Assembly: GCF_016591975.1 (NCBI RefSeq)
Contig: NZ_AP024169.1
Location: 4,255,001 to 4,319,000 of the forward strand
Origin: Anaeromicropila herbilytica
GTDB lineage: Bacteria; Bacillota; Clostridia; Lachnospirales; Lachnospiraceae
Length of the DNA: 64,000 bases
Reading direction: 5' to 3'
The notes below the pieces were generated by a model. The model ran no database searches, was not told where the DNA came from, and saw nothing but the letters and a program-made list of their open reading frames with translations. Every line of letters begins with the position of its first letter. Within the stretch, counting starts at the first letter, position 1. Position numbers and translations under genes: made by a program. Positions 47,301 through 55,928 of this stretch are shown piece by piece.

Positions 47301-48965
47301 AGGATGTCTTGCTATCATTGAACTGTTAAATACAAATACAATATAGTTAATATCATATATATTTAAATTATCATTTTGCTTGTTTTCTTCTTCTCTCTTT
47401 ATAATTTCTGTATAAAGTAATTCTAGGTTAGTATTTAAACTCTCCTCATCATAGATTAAATTTTTAACACCTAATTTCTCATTATCAACATGCCTTAGCC
47501 AATGAACCCATTCAAATTTATTAATATCCTTTTCTGAAAATATATAGTATAATTTAACATCTTTATAATAATGACGTGTAACTATGTCTACTGTAAAATT
47601 TTTAAGCATTTCATATAATTTATCATCACACCCAATAACTCCAACTGAATTGGCCTTATTTAATTCAACAACAATAGGGGCATTTTCGATATATTTATAT
47701 TTTTCTTCAATTTGCTCTGGTACATTAACAAGATCATCATCTGTATTTTTAAACTTCTGTTTTGTATAAATAGTCTCGCATTTGGACTTAACTTGTCCGC
47801 TTCCAATTCTAACAGTAAGATAATCTTCATCTTCCTTACCTCTTTCAAAAAGTTGTCGATTAAATTTTTTTGCTCTATCTATATCTTCTTCAATGGATGT
47901 ATATATTTTTCCCATTATATGTAGCTCTTTTTCTCTTAAAAGTTTAATTTCTTGTTCTTTTTCATTAATATAAGAAATATACTTTTCTTCTCTGGTCTTA
48001 ACTTCTTTCTTATACTGTATGATATCAACAATATAAGTTACTACTGACATAATAATTCCAAGTAGCATGGTGCAAACGCTATATAATACAAAACTTCCGC
48101 CATTTCCCATCATACCTCTTAAAACTACTACTAATGCTAATGAAGCAATTGCAGGAATCAATGTTAGTAATAGATTTCTTTTAGGTTTAGTAGGCTTTTG
48201 CTCTGGCGGATAGATTTCAATATTTTCATCAGGTATTTTAAAATTAATTCGCGTACTTCGATTAAAATGAGGATATGATAATGAATTATCTTGTTCGCTT
48301 ATATTGATACATGATAAATGATTTACAATAATATTTTCAGTGTTTGAAGTATATAATTTACTTTCTTTAATATAGAAACTGTAGCCACCTAGCATAAAAA
48401 AATCATAATCGTTAAGATATATGTTTTTCAATTGTCTAAACCCATTAATATATACACCATATACTGTAACTACTTCATTTATGCAGTACCCCTTTTCCTT
48501 CTTGATTAAAAGTACTTTCTCTAATTTCATGTTTTCATCATGAATATAAATGTCGCAGTTTTCAGTACCACCTATTGATATCTGCTCTTTATTAGCAATA
48601 TCTATAACTCTTTCGTAATTTTGTTTCATAGAATCAAAATTTATTAGAAAACTTATTCTAAAAATTTCCGAATTAAATTCTTTATATTTAATGGAAAGTT
48701 CATCTCCGTGACTTAAATCATGAATATTTTCTTTCATAATGCCATCAGGAGTAAAGAAAATAGATTCACCACAACTCAACTGCCACTTGTTATCTATTTT
48801 GCACAATTCTAAATTAAATTCATCAAAAAACAAATCTCTATTAAATCGTATATTACTATCTTTTGTTGTTCCTATTGTAATATTTTCATCCGAATCTTCA
48901 AATAGTTCTATTTCTCGGTAAATTTTTTTACCAAAAATAATTAATTTATAACTATTTTGTACCAC
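44376..48965 (-). CDS. essC: Type VII secretion motor ATPase, EssC/YukBA-like (FtsK/SpoIIIE)
   Basis: This 1529-residue membrane ATPase has two N-terminal FHA-like domains (about 1-100 and 110-215), two membrane helices at about 265-320, and three FtsK/SpoIIIE modules. Walker A motifs are GTTGSGKS near 704, GAAQMGKT near 1038 and GREKSGRT near 1320; Walker B-like strands are LIMIVDEFAE, ILVIDN and LIIIEN. Only the first module keeps strong catalytic features, the usual EssC pattern. It drives export of WXG100 proteins and effectors. GTG is the start, seven bases after GGAGG. yukD follows the usual order upstream. Confidence 0.95.
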   Translation of the reverse strand: MVQNSYKLIIFGKKIYREIELFEDSDENITIGTTKDSNIRFNRDLFFDEFNLELCKIDNKWQLSCGESIFFTPDGIMKENIHDLSHGDELSIKYKEFNSEIFRISFLINFDSMKQNYERVIDIANKEQISIGGTENCDIYIHDENMKLEKVLLIKKEKGYCINEVVTVYGVYINGFRQLKNIYLNDYDFFMLGGYSFYIKESKLYTSNTENIIVNHLSCINISEQDNSLSYPHFNRSTRINFKIPDENIEIYPPEQKPTKPKRNLLLTLIPAIASLALVVVLRGMMGNGGSFVLYSVCTMLLGIIMSVVTYIVDIIQYKKEVKTREEKYISYINEKEQEIKLLREKELHIMGKIYTSIEEDIDRAKKFNRQLFERGKEDEDYLTVRIGSGQVKSKCETIYTKQKFKNTDDDLVNVPEQIEEKYKYIENAPIVVELNKANSVGVIGCDDKLYEMLKNFTVDIVTRHYYKDVKLYYIFSEKDINKFEWVHWLRHVDNEKLGVKNLIYDEESLNTNLELLYTEIIKREEENKQNDNLNIYDINYIVFVFNSSMIARHPITKYIDNARKYGFTFVFFENFMERLPRGCNQIIELNDDDSGLLHASENGEEIDSFKYPMVSDNIVSEISIKLASVYVDEVNLESELTKNISLFELLDLLTIKDLDLETRWNNSKVYNSMAVPLGVKKKGEIVYLDISDKASAHGPHGLVAGTTGSGKSEILQSYVLSIASLFHPYDIGFVIIDFKGGGMANQFENLPHLMGAITNIDGREINRSLLSIKSELIRRQEIFAQYKVNHINDYIKMFKEGKTEQPLPHLIMIVDEFAELKSEYPEFMKEIISAARIGRTLGIHLILATQKPAGVVDNQVWSNSKFKLCLKVQTREDSSEMIKTPLASEIVEPGRAYFQVGNNEIFELFQSAYSGAKVLDDDGQNQEKIEIYTKNIWGKKSLIYTNQTRRQDKDAKNQLEVMVEYINDFCKVNGIPRLPGICLPPLSDIIFLSDLQQEHETNLLDGITISIGIFDDPELQLQEELKLNLSENNTYIIGAAQMGKTNLLLTTIYGLIEKYTPNQVNIYAVDCGNMALKVFESSNHVGGVTLVTEEEKVINLFKMLTQTVERRKEIFSEKGLGTYKAYIEAGYNDLPYIILVIDNIAVFKEYYSDLDDVFLKLSREGQSVGISIIVTSTLSNAISYKVMPNFSSKIALNCNDKGEYSNLFSRCKIEPKEIPGRGLCMVEKRVVEFQVALPVKEQKEFQRVAKLKEMIELRNTLFISCKAIPIPVVPEIIINSNLHMDRKDIYSNSYIVPIGIEYETVSYYLLNLLSLGMMAVLGREKSGRTNFVKQILSTIQFDIFKHYTEVYVFDSSDRQFDSVKDYNIVKEYTIDPSCCEVIFEKINDELLRRKELVENRIQNQTVEEILSDLPLQLIIIENASLINSINSDKKLLEYITEFTKTLKNMKVCIIFSNIENTQVSYSSGDLIKAIKENRKAILFDDVSNIKFFDVSLKQQKEYAKNIVLGDSYIFMGNDFKKVKTILDE

Positions 48966-48981
48966 TTAACTACCTCCACTA

Positions 48982-49236
48982 TCATAAAGTAAAATTAATA
49001 ATAGAACCATTTCTAAGTCCGAAATCCATAACTGATTTATTCCCTTTTAATAGTACAATTGGGTTCTCGGCCTTTAAATAACAATTTGTTATTTGTTCTG
49101 TATTAATACCTAAATCAAAAGATTGATTTAACGCAAAGACTAATTCATTAATTGTAATTGATACAGGAATTTCTAAATTATATTTTTTTTCTCTTTTATG
49201 TATATAAAAAACTACCTCTATACTATTACTTTCCAT
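48982..49236 (-). CDS. EsaB/YukD ubiquitin-like protein
   Basis: This 84-residue protein has the beta-grasp fold pattern of YukD: VVFYIHKREKKYNLEIPVSITINELVFAL, then NCYLKAENPIVLLKG and a final GLRNGSIINFTL. EsaB/YukD is a small cytoplasmic component of firmicute type VII systems. It lies 16 bases before essC in the operon. Confidence 0.85.
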   Translation of the reverse strand: MESNSIEVVFYIHKREKKYNLEIPVSITINELVFALNQSFDLGINTEQITNCYLKAENPIVLLKGNKSVMDFGLRNGSIINFTL

Positions 49237-49247
49237 TCATTATCTCC

Positions 49248-50297
49248 TTATAATAATTTTGCTATGTTATTATAACTTACGTTATCTCCCAAAGAATTTA
49301 TTGTCATAGTGTGTGTATCATCCCACTCTTGAATATACTCACTAATAATAAATTTCTTATCTAGGTCAACCTGTGTTTCTATATTTTTAAACATAGAATA
49401 TACTATATTAGAAACAAAAATAAAACGTTCATTATCTGTATAATCAATATTCTCCAAAAAGCTGTTCATCTTATTTTGTGAAATACTATCTTGCCCTGTA
49501 ATTAATATAATTTTATCACAGTATCCCATCAACCCCGTTTTTTCAGTTGTAAATTCAGTTGAAGTATCTAATATAATATAGTCATATAAACTTTCTTCTT
49601 TTAATTTTTCAATCATATTTTTATATTGTTCCATCTTAATATTATAAGTAGCAATTGATTGTTTTATTGGCAATAAATAATCAAATTCCTCTGTGCCTAT
49701 CGCATTATTCCAATTTTGTTGTATATCCTCATTTTTTGCAAATATGTGTTTCACTATATTACTACTCAAAAATTGATATTCTTTAAAAAATCCAAAAAAA
49801 CTTTGAACTGTGCCTGTATCAATATATAGAACACGTTTGTTCATTTTAGCTAAGGAACTGCATAACCCAAGTGACAATACAGTTTTTCCGCACCCACCAA
49901 TAGGTGAATAAACCATTACTACTTTTGTATCTCGTCGTTCTTTAATCCAACTCCAATTATCCTCAAGTTCATTATCAATTACTTGATTGTATATTTCTGT
50001 AACACTTGTATATTTGAAAATTTTATTTTTTGACAAATTATTACTAATGTTGTTTCTTTCCTCTGTAAGAAAGAATACTTTGCCAATATTAAGTCGTTCA
50101 AATGAATTTGAATAAATTTTTTCATCTATAATAAGTATATCTATGTTTTGTGGCATATTTAAAAATGTCTCTAGAAATTCTACATTAGTAATTTCTATTA
50201 AATCTAAATTGTCTCCTAATCCTTGTAAAAACTTAATTTCTAATGGCATTATGTATGACTCATCCATATCTATTAATGCAATTGTTAATTTTCCCAT
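49248..50297 (-). CDS. CpaE/MinD-like P-loop ATPase with receiver-like N-terminus
   Basis: This 349-residue protein has an N-terminal receiver-like domain (about 1-110, LTIALIDMDES and IDILIIDE) and a MinD/ParA-family ATPase domain. The deviant Walker A is PIGGCGKT (132-139) and the Walker B-like strand is DYIILDTSTE. In Actinobacteria and Clostridia such CpaE-like ATPases place pili or secretion machines; here it probably positions or assembles the EssC complex. It is between the FHA protein and yukD genes. It is not a component of the Staphylococcus or Bacillus T7SSb core. Confidence 0.82.
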   Translation of the reverse strand: MGKLTIALIDMDESYIMPLEIKFLQGLGDNLDLIEITNVEFLETFLNMPQNIDILIIDEKIYSNSFERLNIGKVFFLTEERNNISNNLSKNKIFKYTSVTEIYNQVIDNELEDNWSWIKERRDTKVVMVYSPIGGCGKTVLSLGLCSSLAKMNKRVLYIDTGTVQSFFGFFKEYQFLSSNIVKHIFAKNEDIQQNWNNAIGTEEFDYLLPIKQSIATYNIKMEQYKNMIEKLKEESLYDYIILDTSTEFTTEKTGLMGYCDKIILITGQDSISQNKMNSFLENIDYTDNERFIFVSNIVYSMFKNIETQVDLDKKFIISEYIQEWDDTHTMTINSLGDNVSYNNIAKLL

Positions 50298-50319
50298 ATT
50301 AAACTCTCCATTATTTTAG

Positions 50320-51291
50320 CTAAATTCTTTTTAAAATAAACACTATATTTGCTAACATAATCTCATCATCAAAACCTATTTGAATAGCTTCAAAACTCTT
50401 AATTTTAGTACCATTAATATATGTACCATTTGCACTACCTAAATCGCATACATAATATCTATCATTGGAATAAATGATCTTGCAATGAACTCTACTAATG
50501 GCAGGATGAAATGATATTAATATATCTACTGCATCTTTATTCTTTCCAAAAATCATTTCACTTTTATTAATTATTATCTCCATCGTTTTAGCCATTCCAG
50601 TACCAATTAATTTAGCATTTGGTTGAATCATACTTACTGTACTATTTATTGTAGAATTGCCATTATTACTTTCTAATATAGGTTGTTCACGTTCGACCTC
50701 TGAAAAAGCTATATTTTGCTTATTATATCTACCTTCTAAAATATAGTATTTTATATTTTCTAATGTAAATTTTTTTTCACTGATATCATCATATAATCTT
50801 AGCAATTCTAATACAGATAAATTTTTATATGTAACTATAGCTTCTTTAATTATTTTTTTTACATTTTCTTCATATATTTGATTACTAAAAGAATTTAAAC
50901 TTTCATTATATGGTATATAGACAAAAGCTATTTTATCCTTATCATTTATAAATATTTTGTCTAAAGCGAAGGCTATTTTGTTAATTTGAATAAATCCATT
51001 TTCACCCAAGTTTACAATATTATCAATTAAATCCAATATTATAGAAACAAACTTCTCTGGTTTTAATAAAGGTAATATTATTTGTAATGGACGATATGAA
51101 GTTAGATCATAGACTAATTTAATCTTTCCATTATAATTTACTTTGAAACAAGGAATAAGACCATTTTCTTGACAATTTCTCAAAACCTTATATCCTGTTT
51201 GTGAGAATAAATCATCATTTTTAAAAATATAACTCAAATTCTGCATATCTCTTCTTTCAATTATCAAATTAGTATCAAATAACTCTTGCAT
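50320..51291 (-). CDS. DUF6382-FHA protein (possible EssB counterpart)
   Basis: This 323-residue protein has an N-terminal domain of about 200 residues (LIIERRDMQNLSYIF, GKIKLVYDLTSYRPLQIIL) and a C-terminal FHA domain at about 238-323 with the phosphothreonine-binding signature (HPAISRVHCKI, SANGTYINGTKI). The N-terminal pattern recalls DUF6382 and, more loosely, the pseudokinase domain of EssB/YukC. There is no membrane helix, unlike EssB. It probably reads phosphorylation by the neighbouring kinase and passes it to the secretion complex. Confidence 0.75.
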   Translation of the reverse strand: MQELFDTNLIIERRDMQNLSYIFKNDDLFSQTGYKVLRNCQENGLIPCFKVNYNGKIKLVYDLTSYRPLQIILPLLKPEKFVSIILDLIDNIVNLGENGFIQINKIAFALDKIFINDKDKIAFVYIPYNESLNSFSNQIYEENVKKIIKEAIVTYKNLSVLELLRLYDDISEKKFTLENIKYYILEGRYNKQNIAFSEVEREQPILESNNGNSTINSTVSMIQPNAKLIGTGMAKTMEIIINKSEMIFGKNKDAVDILISFHPAISRVHCKIIYSNDRYYVCDLGSANGTYINGTKIKSFEAIQIGFDDEIMLANIVFILKRI

Positions 51292-51311
51292 TAATTTATA
51301 TCTCCTTCAAT

Positions 51312-52955
51312 TTATTTAACTTTTATCCTACATTTAGGTAATGCCTTATTTAATTTATCTAAATCCTTTTTTGTAATAGAAACACCTTTGATATTTAAAT
51401 ATTTCAGATTATGCAAATTGTAAATAGGGCTAATGTTCTTTATTTTATTCCCTGAAACATTAAGATCCGTTAAATTTACCAGACTTTTAATTGGAGAAAT
51501 ATCTTTTATTGAATTATTTTCTAAATTCAATTTTTTTAATTTAGTCATTGAAGAAAGCTTACTAATATTATTAATTTGGTTATTACTTAAATCTAAACTG
51601 ACAGCTGTATCTAACTTTTTAACGTTATCAATAGATTTCATCTTTTTGCCTGACATATCAATTTCAGTGGAATTATTATCAATATTCTCCACAGTAGATG
51701 AATCTTTCAAATATGCTATATTGCTTTCATTTAATTTGATTATGACAAAACTCATAATACCTATTGTTAATAATAAGAATAAAAATACAGCATAAATAAA
51801 ATAACTTCTTTCTTTTTCTTCTTTATGGAATGGTTTTTTTATCAATTCTGGTCCTATGTTATTCATTTCATCTAATAAAACAGTCTTTTCAAAATCAACA
51901 ACATCATCATTACTAATATCATTAAGCATAACTGTTTTATCCAAATCATCCAATAAAATAGTATTCACATTATTAAATTCACTGCTAATATTATGATTGT
52001 AAGAAACATTGCTTTGTATAGTTTCTAAAATATCTTCTTCTTTTAAGTTAGATAATGCTTCTAAAAACTCTTCTGCTGACATATATCTTTTATTTGGGTC
52101 ATAATCAATTGCTTTTAAAACAACATTACTTAATGCTTCTGATGCCAAAACAGGTTTTGGTATAGATTCGCCTCTAAATCTACTACGTAATGCCTCCTGT
52201 CGCTCTCCATGGCGAATTACTTGTGCTTCTGCTGGTATAAATGGTATTTTACGATTATTTAAAAATGTATAAAGAACTATTCCTAATGAATATATATCAA
52301 CTCTTGAATCATACTCTTTACCTAAATATACTTCTGGTGCCATATATTCATAAGAACCTTTAATTGACATTGCCGATTCTGTTTTTTCAACTTTTTTAGC
52401 AATACCAAAATCACCAAGCTTGAAATCACCATCTTTTGAAACAAAAATATTATCAGGTTTTATATCTCTATGCATAATATCTTGCTTTTGGCATAATATT
52501 AAAGCATTGCATATATCTTTTCCCATCTTAATAACTTCTAAGTTAGTCATTTTTTTATTAGTAGCATATTCGTTTAAACCCTGTAGTAATTCCATTCGAA
52601 TCAATATATCATATCCGACCTCATCTTTACGTTTAAGTATTTGATGGTCTTCATAGCTCACAATATTTGTCTTACCCTTTAATTTTGACATAAGAACTAT
52701 TTCTTTATATATATCCTCGACTATTTCACTAAAATAATGACTTGCACTCTCATTGTCCATTCCTTCAAAATATACTTGTTTAATTTCATTTTGATTTTTT
52801 GGAATGGATATTACTTTTAATGCTGAATAGTACTTTTCTCCAAATTCCTCTCTTACTATCCTATATACACTTCCAAAACTTCCTTCACCTATAAGGCTGT
52901 CAATATACCAACTATTCCATAGCGGTTCAAATTCATGCAATTTTTTTTCATTCAT
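51312..52955 (-). CDS. Membrane Ser/Thr protein kinase with extracellular leucine-rich repeats
   Basis: This 547-residue protein has a Hanks-type kinase domain at about 15-300: glycine loop GEGSFGSVY (23-31), Lys47, HRDIKPDN and DFG in LGDFGIAK, and an APE segment YMAPEVYLG. A Thr/Asp-rich linker (repeats of the type LDDLDKTVML) could hold autophosphorylation sites for FHA binding. One membrane helix lies at about 375-397, and the C-terminus (about 430-547) is made of leucine-rich repeats (LDLSNNQINNISKLSSMT). The LRR part should lie outside the cell and could sense a surface ligand. It is downstream of PP2C in the operon. Confidence 0.9.
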   Translation of the reverse strand: MNEKKLHEFEPLWNSWYIDSLIGEGSFGSVYRIVREEFGEKYYSALKVISIPKNQNEIKQVYFEGMDNESASHYFSEIVEDIYKEIVLMSKLKGKTNIVSYEDHQILKRKDEVGYDILIRMELLQGLNEYATNKKMTNLEVIKMGKDICNALILCQKQDIMHRDIKPDNIFVSKDGDFKLGDFGIAKKVEKTESAMSIKGSYEYMAPEVYLGKEYDSRVDIYSLGIVLYTFLNNRKIPFIPAEAQVIRHGERQEALRSRFRGESIPKPVLASEALSNVVLKAIDYDPNKRYMSAEEFLEALSNLKEEDILETIQSNVSYNHNISSEFNNVNTILLDDLDKTVMLNDISNDDVVDFEKTVLLDEMNNIGPELIKKPFHKEEKERSYFIYAVFLFLLLTIGIMSFVIIKLNESNIAYLKDSSTVENIDNNSTEIDMSGKKMKSIDNVKKLDTAVSLDLSNNQINNISKLSSMTKLKKLNLENNSIKDISPIKSLVNLTDLNVSGNKIKNISPIYNLHNLKYLNIKGVSITKKDLDKLNKALPKCRIKVK

Positions 52956-52985
52956 AATGCAAATTCATCCTTCATTACTAACCTT

Positions 52986-53771
52986 TTATTTACATACTGT
53001 TTTTATTACAATGGCTGTTATATTATCTTTGCTACCATGCTTCATTGCTTCCATAACTAATTCTTTTGATTTACGCCTCATATTTTTACGACTTCCCAAA
53101 ATATAACTAATTTGCTCATCAGTTAAACTCTCATTTATTCCATCAGAACAAAGTAAAAATGTCATTGTCCCCACTTTATAATCTAATCTCATATAATGTG
53201 GCTCAATAACAAATTCTGATGGTTGAATGCCTAAATACTGTGTTAATTCATTTCGTCTATTATGTTTTAAAAGAACATCTTTATTATCAATTTGATTAAT
53301 TAAAAATTCTCTTGAACAATTATGATCAACCGAAATCTGAATTAGTTGATTATCATAATATTGATAAATTCGAGAATCTCCAATGTTAGAAATCCAGATC
53401 TCTTTCTGAGATAAATAAATAAAAGCAAGAGTTGTTCCCATATTTTGTCCCTCTTGGCAAATAGTTGAATTACAGTACTGTATAACATTTTCTAATTTTT
53501 TCTTAACATCTATATTATCATTCATATTCTTTATATAAGGTAACTGTTCATTGATTTTATTTACTACTATAGAAGACGCTTTTTTACCTGAGCTAAGACC
53601 TCCCATTCCATCACACACAGCAAAAACAGCTGGTAATTTCATACTAGCACCTTTATTGTATTCATTATCTATTAATACATCTAATATGTTATTAAATAAA
53701 AAATTATCTTCATTTATAGTTCTTAGATTTCCTGCACTTGTACAAATACCAGCTTTAATTTTTACACTCAA
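52986..53771 (-). CDS. PP2C-family protein phosphatase (PrpC/Stp-like)
   Basis: This 261-residue cytoplasmic phosphatase has the metal-binding motifs RTINEDN (18-23), VCDGMGG (52-58), ISNIGDSRIY and LCSDGINE, ending with GSKDNITAIVI. It would reverse the action of the kinase encoded just downstream. The start is TTG at 53771, nine bases after GAGGT; no better start is seen. It is the first gene of the type VII operon, behind the promoter at 53851-53879. Confidence 0.93.
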   Translation of the reverse strand: MSVKIKAGICTSAGNLRTINEDNFLFNNILDVLIDNEYNKGASMKLPAVFAVCDGMGGLSSGKKASSIVVNKINEQLPYIKNMNDNIDVKKKLENVIQYCNSTICQEGQNMGTTLAFIYLSQKEIWISNIGDSRIYQYYDNQLIQISVDHNCSREFLINQIDNKDVLLKHNRRNELTQYLGIQPSEFVIEPHYMRLDYKVGTMTFLLCSDGINESLTDEQISYILGSRKNMRRKSKELVMEAMKHGSKDNITAIVIKTVCK

Positions 53772-53850
53772 GTTAATTGAACCTCACTCTATATTAGATT
53801 TTATTAAATTTATATTTATACATCCTAATATATATAATTTATTCTACTAT

Positions 53851-53879
53851 ATTTTAGTATATCATGTAAAAAATGTCAA
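53851..53879 (-). promoter_or_regulatory. SigA-type promoter of the type VII secretion operon
   Basis: TTGACA (53874-53879) and TAAAAT (53851-53856) on the minus strand are exactly 17 bases apart, about 80 bases before the PP2C start. No other comparable promoter was seen within the 12-kb operon, whose genes are nearly contiguous. Confidence 0.78.
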
Positions 53880-53950
53880 TTTTTTTAGATTTATCATTTA
53901 ATAAGTAGTATGTAATAATTACTTTTAAATACCATAAAAATACAAAAAAT

Positions 53951-53984
53951 AAAAAAGGCAGAATATTCTATTAAATATTCTACC
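53951..53984 (-). terminator. Intrinsic terminator
   Basis: GGTAGAATATT and AATATTCTGCC (53974-53984 with 53957-53967) form a stem followed by TTTTTTA on the minus strand. It separates the toxin/immunity region from the type VII operon. A very similar terminator is at 55811-55847. Confidence 0.85.
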
Positions 53985-54066
53985 TAACATAATTTTATAT
54001 TGCTTCTTTTGATACAGTATAGTATAATGCCACAGATATATTGTTTATTTCAATTACATAACTAAA

Positions 54067-54451
54067 TTATTTATTCGTTATTTTATATATCTCTATAAAT
54101 TTATCATAATACACAGCAATTCTTTTTTTATCTTTTGGCTTAAACAAATTATATTGTTTCATAATATAATCTATATATAGAAATACTATCTGAGCATAAT
54201 TTTCTTTCACCATCAAGAACCATTTTATCCATAATATCACCTAATAAAACAGATTCAATATTATATTCTTTTTCCATAATGCATTCTAATACTCCTGAAA
54301 AATTCACGTCATATTTTACCCTAAGCACAGAATTTCCAATAAATAATTTGTTTTTTAATATTATTATACCAATTTTGAATATTTTTATATTCTCCGCTTT
54401 TATGGTCTGGAGAAAATCGGATAAAACCACACAGGCTCTTTTATTCGTCAT
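54067..54451 (-). pseudogene. Fused remnants of an effector and its immunity gene
   Basis: The left two thirds match the 3' part of the immunity gene at 55929-56384 (YDVNFSGVLECIM, SVLLGDIMDKMVLDGER), with a frameshift near DSIS after which the rest (YETI versus MKQYNLF...) continues in another frame. The right part, read in another frame, matches residues about 150-170 of the 548-residue effector (IQNWY, KK...). It is thus a deletion derivative of a second effector-immunity unit and is not expected to make a useful protein. Confidence 0.8.
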
Positions 54452-54721
54452 TCGTATCCCTTGAAAGTTTTCAAGGCATCCTTAATTATCGTGTACCAAG
54501 CTATGTCCTATTGTATCCAAAGTTAGACCTTGGAAAGAAAAATTCCAACAGATACCTTTACAGTATCCATTGAAATTTTTTATTAGCTTGAATTTTTACA
54601 TCAGTCTGTCAATTAAATTTTATCTTTTATGAGGTTAGTTCAATTATAAATATGCATTGACTTAATTAAACTGCAACTTCAATATTATTTATATAGTATT
54701 ATAGCTTTTTAAGTATTTTGA
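54452..54721. other. Intergenic region, probable decayed DNA
   Basis: No open frame, terminator or known site is evident. It lies between the fused remnant and the immunity candidate at 54722. Confidence 0.4.
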
Positions 54722-55357
54722 TTATAGCTTAATCATTATATTATATTTTATATTTAGGTATAAATTATTATCTGTTCCCTTGGTTAATGCATTCCATTCA
54801 ACTCCATTATCTAAATATAAATATATTTTTTCACCAATATCCTCATAGATACATTCTGTAAAGTGAGACTTAGCATACAATACTTTATCAAATACTTCTT
54901 CAATTTGAATTTCTTCATTTGATGTTCCTATACAATTTTCTTTTAATTCCTCAATATATATATTTATGCTTGTATTGTCATTTCTATATCCACTTGTTAG
55001 CAGCCACATTAATAAGATATCTTCATTTGTAATCTCACAAATCAATTCCAAATCATTACTTGGATTATATTTCATTTTAATCCATAAATCCTCAAATTCT
55101 TTTATTGAAATCATCATTATTTCATAGTTATATTCGCTACTAAAACATATTTCAACATTTGGAACAAAGACAATCTTATCCTTCATCTTTTTAAGAATAA
55201 TACTCTGATTTTTATTGCTATCGTAATTAAGTTTTAATTCAAGATTTCCTTTTTCAGATGTCACAAAATCATCAATATATCCTTGATAAATTATCTTCCC
55301 TTCATACTCTAGCATCATTTTTTCATAATAATCTTCACCGTAAATACTAATATCCAT
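54722..55357 (-). CDS. Hypothetical protein, candidate immunity protein
   Basis: This 211-residue acidic, soluble protein (MDISIYGEDYYEKM onward) has alternating beta strands and no signal peptide or membrane helix. AGAAGG precedes the ATG. No family is recognised. Its place directly after a truncated effector export domain (55377-55617), with about 20 bases between, suggests that it is the immunity gene of an effector whose toxic part was lost. This is inferred from position only. Confidence 0.6.
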   Translation of the reverse strand: MDISIYGEDYYEKMMLEYEGKIIYQGYIDDFVTSEKGNLELKLNYDSNKNQSIILKKMKDKIVFVPNVEICFSSEYNYEIMMISIKEFEDLWIKMKYNPSNDLELICEITNEDILLMWLLTSGYRNDNTSINIYIEELKENCIGTSNEEIQIEEVFDKVLYAKSHFTECIYEDIGEKIYLYLDNGVEWNALTKGTDNNLYLNIKYNIMIKL

Positions 55358-55376
55358 TTTTACCTTCTATTCCATT

Positions 55377-55617
55377 GTATCTATATTGTTAGATAAAGTC
55401 ATAAAATCGTTTTTCTTTCGCTGCAACTTCTGTTTCTTTATCTGCACATTATAATCCGCACACAGATATTCTGAGTTCTATCTCCACCATATGTACTAAT
55501 TTTATTTCTTATATCATTTTCCAGATGTGCGCTATAATACTCTAGATCTTCTGCTATTATCTTTGCTGCTTTAGAAGCTTTTTCTAAGTCCGAATACGAA
55601 ATTACTAGTGCGCTCAT
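55377..55617 (-). pseudogene. Truncated, frameshifted effector N-terminal export domain
   Basis: The first 50 or so codons (MSALVISYSDLEKASKAA onward) are nearly identical to the start of the 548-residue effector at 58045. A one-base deletion at QNIC shifts the frame, and similarity stops after about 80 codons. The sequence before its start also matches the sequence before the intact effector start. It is a leftover from a tandem duplication. Confidence 0.88.
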
Positions 55618-55810
55618 TATGCTAGTTCCTTACATTATTTTTGCTTTATGGTATATAATATTAAAGGTTAGATAACTCGTCAACATCTATTCTCTTTGTG
55701 TTTTGTTCCTCTTACCTTAAATTTCATTGTATTTCTATATACTACTATTTTTGGCCCTACAAGCATTTCTACTTCTGCCTTCATTATATAACCATTTGTT
55801 GTTTCATAAA
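55618..55810. other. Intergenic region within the duplicated unit
   Basis: The part next to 55617 repeats the region before the intact effector (58046-58110), including GATAACTCGTCAA. No gene is seen. Confidence 0.5.
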
Positions 55811-55847
55811 AATAGGTAGAATATCTTATTAAAATATTCTACCTATT
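55811..55847 (-). terminator. Intrinsic terminator after the immunity gene
   Basis: AATAGGTAGAATAT (55811-55824) pairs with ATATTCTACCTATT (55834-55847), with T-rich sequence following on the minus strand. It is the sister of the terminator at 53951-53984. Confidence 0.82.
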
Positions 55848-55928
55848 ATGATTTCTACATTTCTTGTTTTGAAAACCAATCGTATATTGCTACAAATATA
55901 TTGTATATTTGAATTTTATAACTTTTAA

